From: Spirosoma endbachense | Lineage (GTDB): Bacteria > Bacteroidota > Bacteroidia > Cytophagales > Spirosomataceae | DNA length: 64,000 nucleotides | Assembly: GCF_010233585.1 (NCBI RefSeq) | Contig: NZ_CP045997.1 | Location: 10,124,430-10,188,429, forward strand | Direction of reading: 5' to 3' | Translations under genes and position numbers: made by a program | In this document: in pieces, positions 59,520 through 64,000 of the stretch | Position numbering within the stretch: the stretch's first letter is position 1 | Layout: each line of letters opens with the position of its first letter | The notes under the pieces: model-generated | Seen by the model: only the letters and a program-made list of their open reading frames with translations | Databases searched by the model: none | Told to the model about the DNA's origin: nothing

Positions 59520-59714
59520 AAAAATTTGCGTTCGATTCTTCTTCCAGCCAAGAGTCTGGGAAAGCCGAATTAACCAGTTTGTTTTCATATGCAATTGATT
59601 TAGCGAAGAGCCTGAACAAAGCAACTGAAGACGTTTATCATTCCAAAAAATAGTAGACCAACGGTCGGAAAAATAGACGAGCCGCATGGGCGAATTCCCT
59701 TCCTCTACTTTTTT

Positions 59715-59745
59715 GGTCGTTGGTCGATATAATTTTCAGGTCGTT
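59715..59745 (+). promoter_or_regulatory. Direct repeats upstream of the lytS-like operon
   Basis: GGTCGTT (59715-59721), GGTCGAT (59722-59728) and GGTCGTT (59739-59745) are direct repeats 45-75 bp before the kinase ATG; a GGTCGG lies upstream at 59663-59668. LytTR regulators bind imperfect direct repeats, so this could be the site of the response regulator at 62946. I found no clear -7 box. Confidence 0.4.
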
Positions 59746-59789
59746 TTTCTTTTACGTTCATTTACATCGGATTACAAACTGTTTTTCGC

Positions 59790-60857
59790 ATGGACTTTCT
59801 GGATAGACGCGTAAAAATTCCGCTCTCCAACCGAACTATCCCAGTCAAGTACGCGCTGGTGCATACGGCCTATTGGATACTGATAACCGGTTTTTTTCTC
59901 TATGAGAAGCGATACCTGATTTATAAGGCCGGTTTGCCTTTTTTTGCGGCCTGTGTGAGTATTCGAGTTGTTCTGCTGATTGGCATTGCTTACCTCAATC
60001 TACACTACCTGTTACCCCGCTATTTGCTAACCGGGCGTTATGTCCGCTATTTCTCATTGGTATTCCTGTCAATCCTGGGCTATCTGTTCGTACAGACTCT
60101 TTATGATTATTTTTTATACGGATTCATCATCGCTCCAACTCTAAACCGGAATTGGTACGAAACGTTATCCTACAATTTCTTTAGCACCTTGTGGTACCTG
60201 GGCCTGATGGTTCCCCTGAAACTGAGCATCGACTGGTATGAGCAGCAGCGTATGATGCAGAAGATTGCGGTTGAAAAATTACAGGCTGAGGTGAATTTCC
60301 TGCGGTCGCAGGTGAACCCGCACTTTCTGTTCAATATCCTCAACAACCTCTATGCGCTGACCCTTAAGAAGTCCGATCTTGCCCCGGATATGGTCTTGAA
60401 GCTATCCGAAATGATGGAGTATATGCTCTATGACAGCGATGATGCACGGGTGCCGCTCGAAAAGGAAATTGGCTATTTACAGAACTACATTGAACTGGAG
60501 AAAATCCGCTGTGGTGATCATTCCGAGATTGCCCTTCAAATCAACGGTAATCCGAACGGGCAGGAAATCGCTCCACTTTTGTTGCTGCCGCTGGTCGAAA
60601 ATGCGTTTAAGCACGGCGTGGGCAAACAGGCCGAAAAATCCTGGCTTCATGGCACACTGACTCTGAATTCAACAGCGATGGAAATGACGGTTGAAAACAA
60701 CAAACCAACCGCACAGCCTAAGCAACAGAAAGGTGGTATTGGTCTGACCAATCTTCGGAAACGACTGGAACTGCTCTATCCAGGACGCTATACGCTTCAA
60801 ACAGAAGACAGGCTGGATACCTACAAAGCGGCTTTATATATCTCATTTGCTGACTGA
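59790..60857 (+). CDS. LytS-type sensor histidine kinase
   Basis: This is a 355-residue kinase with four membrane helices (about 20-38, 48-70, 84-104 and 128-145), no periplasmic domain of note, and a His_kinase domain with phosphoacceptor His178 in QVNPHFLFNILNNLYALTL. An ATP-binding part follows: LLLPLVENAFKHGVG and GGIGLTNLRKRLELLYPG. This is the LytS/YehU type that pairs with LytTR regulators. It heads an operon of five genes ending in such a regulator. Confidence 0.92.
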   Translation: MDFLDRRVKIPLSNRTIPVKYALVHTAYWILITGFFLYEKRYLIYKAGLPFFAACVSIRVVLLIGIAYLNLHYLLPRYLLTGRYVRYFSLVFLSILGYLFVQTLYDYFLYGFIIAPTLNRNWYETLSYNFFSTLWYLGLMVPLKLSIDWYEQQRMMQKIAVEKLQAEVNFLRSQVNPHFLFNILNNLYALTLKKSDLAPDMVLKLSEMMEYMLYDSDDARVPLEKEIGYLQNYIELEKIRCGDHSEIALQINGNPNGQEIAPLLLLPLVENAFKHGVGKQAEKSWLHGTLTLNSTAMEMTVENNKPTAQPKQQKGGIGLTNLRKRLELLYPGRYTLQTEDRLDTYKAALYISFAD

Positions 60858-60901
60858 TAGCGCAATGTGCCTGTGCTTTCGACCCTAAACACGAACGAGC
60901 G

Positions 60902-61867
60902 ATGGATAGTCTATTTCGTTATCTATTGATTTCCTTCCTACTAGCGCGGTTGATCAATTCCGAACAGTTGAGCAAGTACACAGATGGACTTGCCCCGATT
61001 AGCAAGCCTGACTACAAATGGACAAAAAAGCTGGAGGAGGGCCCCTGGAAAAAGAGCTATAATTTCCAGATGTTCAGTCATCGGGATACGCTTTGGGTTT
61101 TCCATCCCGATGGCAACTGGTTCTCGGTTGATGGCAGAAACTGGAAAAAATCGACATTGCCCAATGCCATTTCCAACCTGGCATTTCTGGATTACGTCCA
61201 GTTCAACGACACGATTCTTGGGCTTGGCCATTTTACGGGGAATATCGAACGATATACGTTTAGGCCCGAAATTTACCAGACTCAGGATCTGAGGCACTGG
61301 AATCGCATCGCCGGAGAAAGCAATCTGCCCAGGCGATTTTTCTATCACCCCTTTGTTTTTCAGCATAAGATCTGGCTGATCGGCGGAGAAAACAGCCAGA
61401 CCCAATTCGCCGATATCTGGAATTCGCCGGATGGTGTCCATTGGAAGAACGTAAAAGACAATCTACCGTTTGGTAAGCGAAGTGGTAGCCAGATCGTAAC
61501 CTTACAGAATAAATTATACCTCCTCAATAACGACGTCTGGTCGTCGAACGATGGCGTAAACTGGAAGCTGGAAACGCCCGAAATTGTCAAGGGCACACAA
61601 ATTTTCGGCTATGCGGCCGTGGTGCTGGATGGGCAGATCTGGCTATTGGGCTGTAACCGAAATGGGCAATTCAGCAGTCAGGTTTTAGTCAGTTCGGATG
61701 GGCGCACCTGGCGCGAACAAAACGCACCCTGGTCACCGCGCGGAGGGATTGCGGCCTGTGTGCATCGAGGGAGAATCTACATGACGGGCGGAAAATATGG
61801 TGGGCAGGATATCAGCCAGCCTGACTTCGTTTACAGCAACGATGTGTGGACGCTGGAACGGAAATGA
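60902..61867 (+). CDS. Exported kelch-like beta-propeller protein
   Basis: This is a 321-residue protein with a possible N-terminal signal (LFRYLLISFLLARLINS). Six or so repeats follow with a WxxSxDGxxWK pattern: WFSVDGRNWKKSTL, IYQTQDLRHWNRIAGE, IWNSPDGVHWKNVKDN, VWSSNDGVNWKLETPE, VLVSSDGRTWREQNAP. This is typical of kelch/galactose-oxidase-like propellers that bind ligands or proteins. It has no catalytic motif. It lies 45 bp after the kinase, before two small secreted proteins, so it may be part of the signal input. Confidence 0.78.
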   Translation: MDSLFRYLLISFLLARLINSEQLSKYTDGLAPISKPDYKWTKKLEEGPWKKSYNFQMFSHRDTLWVFHPDGNWFSVDGRNWKKSTLPNAISNLAFLDYVQFNDTILGLGHFTGNIERYTFRPEIYQTQDLRHWNRIAGESNLPRRFFYHPFVFQHKIWLIGGENSQTQFADIWNSPDGVHWKNVKDNLPFGKRSGSQIVTLQNKLYLLNNDVWSSNDGVNWKLETPEIVKGTQIFGYAAVVLDGQIWLLGCNRNGQFSSQVLVSSDGRTWREQNAPWSPRGGIAACVHRGRIYMTGGKYGGQDISQPDFVYSNDVWTLERK

Positions 61868-61904
61868 CGTGTGAAAAATACGCACAAATAGACCCTTATT
61901 TACT

Positions 61905-62393
61905 ATGAATTTCGCCAAAATCAGTATGCTTGTCCTGCTGGCTAGCTGGTTTGTCCAGGCCAGTCGAACATCGCCCGAACCAGCCATTTTTGTGGCCAGC
62001 AGCCCCTGCGACATGATTCCGAGAACGATGCTGTCGATTCCAGCCAGTGCAGATTGTGAGTTTATAAAATGGAACGTAGCCCTTCAGCGGGACCCTCGAA
62101 ATCAAGCGCCTACGGTCTATAAAATTCGGTATACCTATGGCATGACGCAACCGAATACAACCGGCTTCCAAAATGGTGGAATCAGCCTGGAGAAGGAAGG
62201 GAAATGGGCGATTCTGAAAGATGCCCAAAACAGGGAGATTTATCGATTAAATCCGGATACACCCGAAACGGCCATCTCTTTTGTCAATCTGGAAGGTAAT
62301 GGCTCGGGGAGTCGGCTGCTCCACTTATTGGATCAGCAGGGCAAACTAATGATTGGTCATGAGGGCTGGAGTTATACCCTGAATAGAAAATAA
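61905..62393 (+). CDS. Small secreted NlpE-like protein, copy 1
   Basis: This is a 162-residue exported protein (signal MNFAKISMLVLLASWFVQASR). The mature part reads ASSPCDMIPRTMLSIPASADCEFIKWNVALQRDP, GGISLEKEGKWAILKDAQ and LLHLLDQQGKLMIGHEGWSYTLNRK. The PC...ALxxDP...EGKWxI...LLDxxGxLxxG...YTLNR layout resembles the N-terminal domain of copper-responsive NlpE, but with low similarity. It is a paralogue of the next gene. Function unknown. Confidence 0.72.
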   Translation: MNFAKISMLVLLASWFVQASRTSPEPAIFVASSPCDMIPRTMLSIPASADCEFIKWNVALQRDPRNQAPTVYKIRYTYGMTQPNTTGFQNGGISLEKEGKWAILKDAQNREIYRLNPDTPETAISFVNLEGNGSGSRLLHLLDQQGKLMIGHEGWSYTLNRK

Positions 62394-62405
62394 TCGTTGA
62401 ACGCA

Positions 62406-62915
62406 ATGAAAATGAGAACCCTATCCGTCTTCCTGATCGGCCTGCTTTTCTCTGCCAATCTGGTCAACGCGCAGGAAGCCCGCCTGACGAATGTTCCCTC
62501 GAAAAAAACCTCCCGCTCACCCGTTGCCAGTGGACCGGCAGTGGTTGGTGTTTTTGGCGGCAGGTTCCCTTGTTCCGAAATCGCCAAAGACTGGAAGATT
62601 TCTGTTAGCCCGGAGTGCTGGAAAGTGAAGTGGGGACTAACGCTCTATCAGGACCCGACTACTCATGAGCCAACGACTTATCGTCTATTGGGAACGTTGA
62701 ACCGCTCGGCGGCTCGGGAAGGAAAATGGGCAATCGTACACGGTACAAAAACTGATCCAAACGCTATTGTTTATCAATTGGATTCCGACAAACCTGAGGT
62801 TTCCATTTATTTGCTGAAAGGCGATGATAACGTGTTGTTTATTCTGGACCAGGAACGCCGATTTAGGGTTGGCGACGAGAATTTGAGTTACACCCTGAAC
62901 CGGGTTGTCAATTAA
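62406..62915 (+). CDS. Small secreted NlpE-like protein, copy 2
   Basis: This 169-residue protein has a signal peptide (MKMRTLSVFLIGLLFSANLVNAQ) from the ATG at 62406; a TTG at 62397 would add three residues. The mature region FPCSEIAKDWKISVSPECWKVKWGLTLYQDP, REGKWAIVHGTK and VLFILDQERRFRVGDENLSYTLNR lines up with copy 1, including two cysteines. It follows copy 1 by 12 bp, an apparent tandem duplication. A periplasmic ligand-binding role is a guess. Confidence 0.73.
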   Translation: MKMRTLSVFLIGLLFSANLVNAQEARLTNVPSKKTSRSPVASGPAVVGVFGGRFPCSEIAKDWKISVSPECWKVKWGLTLYQDPTTHEPTTYRLLGTLNRSAAREGKWAIVHGTKTDPNAIVYQLDSDKPEVSIYLLKGDDNVLFILDQERRFRVGDENLSYTLNRVVN

Positions 62916-62945
62916 CCGGCAGGATTTCCGGAAACCACCAAACCA

Positions 62946-63668
62946 ATGATGCTAAACTGTGTAGTCGTCGATGACGAGGCACTAGCCCGTGAAGTGCTGG
63001 AAGGCTATCTGGGTCGATTCGATTTTACCGGGTCCGTGCACCAATTCGGCAATGCTCGTGAAGCCCTTTTGTATCTGGAAAATCATGAAGCCGATGTGTT
63101 GTTTCTGGACATCGAAATGCCCGGTATGAACGGTATTGATTTTCTGAAAACGCTGCCTCGTCCACCCATTACGGTTTTTACCACCGCTTACCGCGACTAT
63201 GCATTCGAGGGCTTTGAACTGGGCGTTATCGATTTTTTGTTAAAACCCATTTCCTATCCTCGATTCATACAGGCAATCGAGAAAATCCGCGACTTTTTAG
63301 CTCTGAAAGAACAAAACGCCAATCTGGAAAACGGCCCGGCCGAAACTCGCCCCGAGTCAATCTTTGTAAAAAGTGGCCTACAGCGTATCAAGCTGAATTT
63401 TAATGATGTAATCTATATCCAGGGACTTAAGGATTACGCTATTATCTATACGACTACCAGTAAAATTGTCATAAAAGGCTCTATCAAAGCCATGCACGAG
63501 ATTTTTCCTCAAAGCCAGTTCATGCGGGTACACAAGTCGTTCATTGCGGCTGTGTCGAGAATCAGTCGAATTGAGCGCAACCGGCTGATCGTGAATGGGA
63601 ACCAGATCCCAATCGGGCGTAATTATAAAGAAGAGGTTGAGAAAACTCTGTTTGACCGCCGACAGTAA
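62946..63668 (+). CDS. LytTR-family response regulator
   Basis: This is a 240-residue response regulator. The receiver domain has Asp9/Asp10 in VVVDDEALAREVL, phospho-acceptor Asp55 in VLFLDIEMPGMNGIDF, and Lys in FLLKPISYPRF. A LytTR DNA-binding domain follows (SIFVKSGLQRIKLNFNDVIYIQGLKDYAIIYT, FMRVHKSFIAAVSRISRIERNRLIVNGNQIPIGRNY). It should be phosphorylated by the LytS-type kinase that starts the operon. Confidence 0.93.
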   Translation: MMLNCVVVDDEALAREVLEGYLGRFDFTGSVHQFGNAREALLYLENHEADVLFLDIEMPGMNGIDFLKTLPRPPITVFTTAYRDYAFEGFELGVIDFLLKPISYPRFIQAIEKIRDFLALKEQNANLENGPAETRPESIFVKSGLQRIKLNFNDVIYIQGLKDYAIIYTTTSKIVIKGSIKAMHEIFPQSQFMRVHKSFIAAVSRISRIERNRLIVNGNQIPIGRNYKEEVEKTLFDRRQ

Positions 63669-63706
63669 GCATTGGCAGCAATGAATTTGGGAGGTTCAAC
63701 AAAAAA

Positions 63707-63736
63707 GTCCCCGTTATCGAGCCGATAGCGGGGAAC
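63707..63736 (-). terminator. Intrinsic terminator for the gene entering from the right
   Basis: GTCCCCGTTATCG pairs with CGATAGCGGGGAAC (one G-T pair), loop AGC. On the minus strand it is followed by TTTTTT. It lies about 125 bp after the stop of the minus-strand partial gene, and could also fold in the lytTR transcript. Confidence 0.75.
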
Positions 63737-63776
63737 TTCAAATCTACTAACCCAAAACTACATGAAAAAATAGTAA

Positions 63777-63859
63777 TAGGACTTTCGCTCAGAACCACGG
63801 TCCGCCAGTAGTAACCGTGGCACCGCAACGGCGGACCGTGGTTCTGAGCGAAAGTCCTA
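63777..63859. repeat. Long hairpin, element C of a dispersed family
   Basis: The arms 63777-63806 and 63830-63859 are a perfect 30-bp inverted repeat around a 23-nt loop. The minus-strand loop includes TGCGGTGCCACGGTT, matching element A (13 of 15 bases). It begins 2 bp beyond the stop of the partial minus-strand gene. Confidence 0.85.
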
Positions 63860-63860
63860 A

Positions 63861-64000
63861 TTATACTTCGCTAAGGACTTTCTCGCCGACAAACTGCTGA
63901 TTCTGGTTTTTAAAGAGCAGGTTGAAAGAAGTAAGGCTCCCGTATATTCTTGTGATGTATTGCTGAATATTCACTTTCTCTTCATCGTCCAGATTGCTGG
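63861..64000 (-). CDS. C-terminal end of an unrecognised gene (partial)
   Basis: A minus-strand frame enters from the right edge and ends at the TAA at 63861-63863. The 45 visible residues end LTSFNLLFKNQNQQFVGEKV then LSEV. Part of an alpha-helical protein; I cannot identify it. The following hairpin and terminator support a real gene end. Confidence 0.6.
   Translation of the reverse strand, partial: SNLDDEEKVNIQQYITRIYGSLTSFNLLFKNQNQQFVGEKVLSEV

Overview
This window looks like a chromosomal segment from a member of the Bacteroidota, most likely a Cytophagales/Spirosoma-like bacterium. This is inferred from gene content, with no database search. The signs are a hybrid two-component regulator with a 7TMR-DISM sensor and AraC output, a DUF1599 / BT_3928-type DoxX neighbourhood beside folP, FtsX-like permeases with an N-terminal permease-prefix domain, an OMP-family TonB-type receptor, TAnnTTTG-type promoter elements and few visible Shine-Dalgarno sequences. 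I see no insertion sequence, prophage, CRISPR array or rRNA. There is one tRNA (Lys, UUU).

Layout. 1-5.6 kb: gltBD glutamate synthase on the minus strand (gltD runs off the left edge). 6-10 kb: a carbamoyltransferase / DUF5989 / SxtJ-like cassette divergent from an SGNH hydrolase, then tRNA-Lys inside a remarkable 60-bp palindrome. 10-24.7 kb: housekeeping and envelope genes (folP, DUF1599, DoxX-like, shikimate kinase, FadL-like porin, a Gly/Tyr-rich lipoprotein, proS, Nudix, a PadR pair, thioredoxin-like, FKBP, bestrophin). 24.9-29.6 kb: SDR dehydrogenase, GH63 glucosidase and SolA-type amine oxidase. 30-34 kb: cobalamin nucleotide-loop genes (cobT, cobS, cobC) with a DUF6580-like membrane protein. 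34-38 kb: MazG-like, GxxExxY, MarC, class V aminotransferase, aroQ, xerD. 38.3-49.5 kb: a PadR regulator translationally coupled to four tandem FtsX/MacB-type permeases, preceded by a tandem operator-like array. 49.5-64 kb: an ankyrin protein, a VOC remnant, a hybrid two-component system with two secreted/outer-membrane neighbours, DUF2975/Xre, an outer-membrane receptor, a secreted intradiol dioxygenase, and a LytS/LytTR two-component operon with three exported proteins between kinase and regulator.

The strongest unexplained signals are regulatory. (1) The two promoters upstream of the hybrid two-component system share a gap-free conserved layout: two 15-bp direct repeats (GCGAC-N5-YGCTA) 21 bp apart, at a fixed distance from a GACTTTTG -7-like box. 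They are probably the regulator's own targets. (2) The PadR/permease operon carries two TGTCC-N6-GGACA dyads exactly two helical turns apart. (3) Three hairpins with unrelated stems share a TGCGGTGnCA loop module and may be one dispersed repeat family. (4) Several very long perfect palindromes sit at convergent gene ends, one of them including the 3' end of tRNA-Lys. (5) The four-permease array is strongly conserved at its gene junctions but diverged inside, which suggests gene conversion, and it has no ATPase gene beside it.
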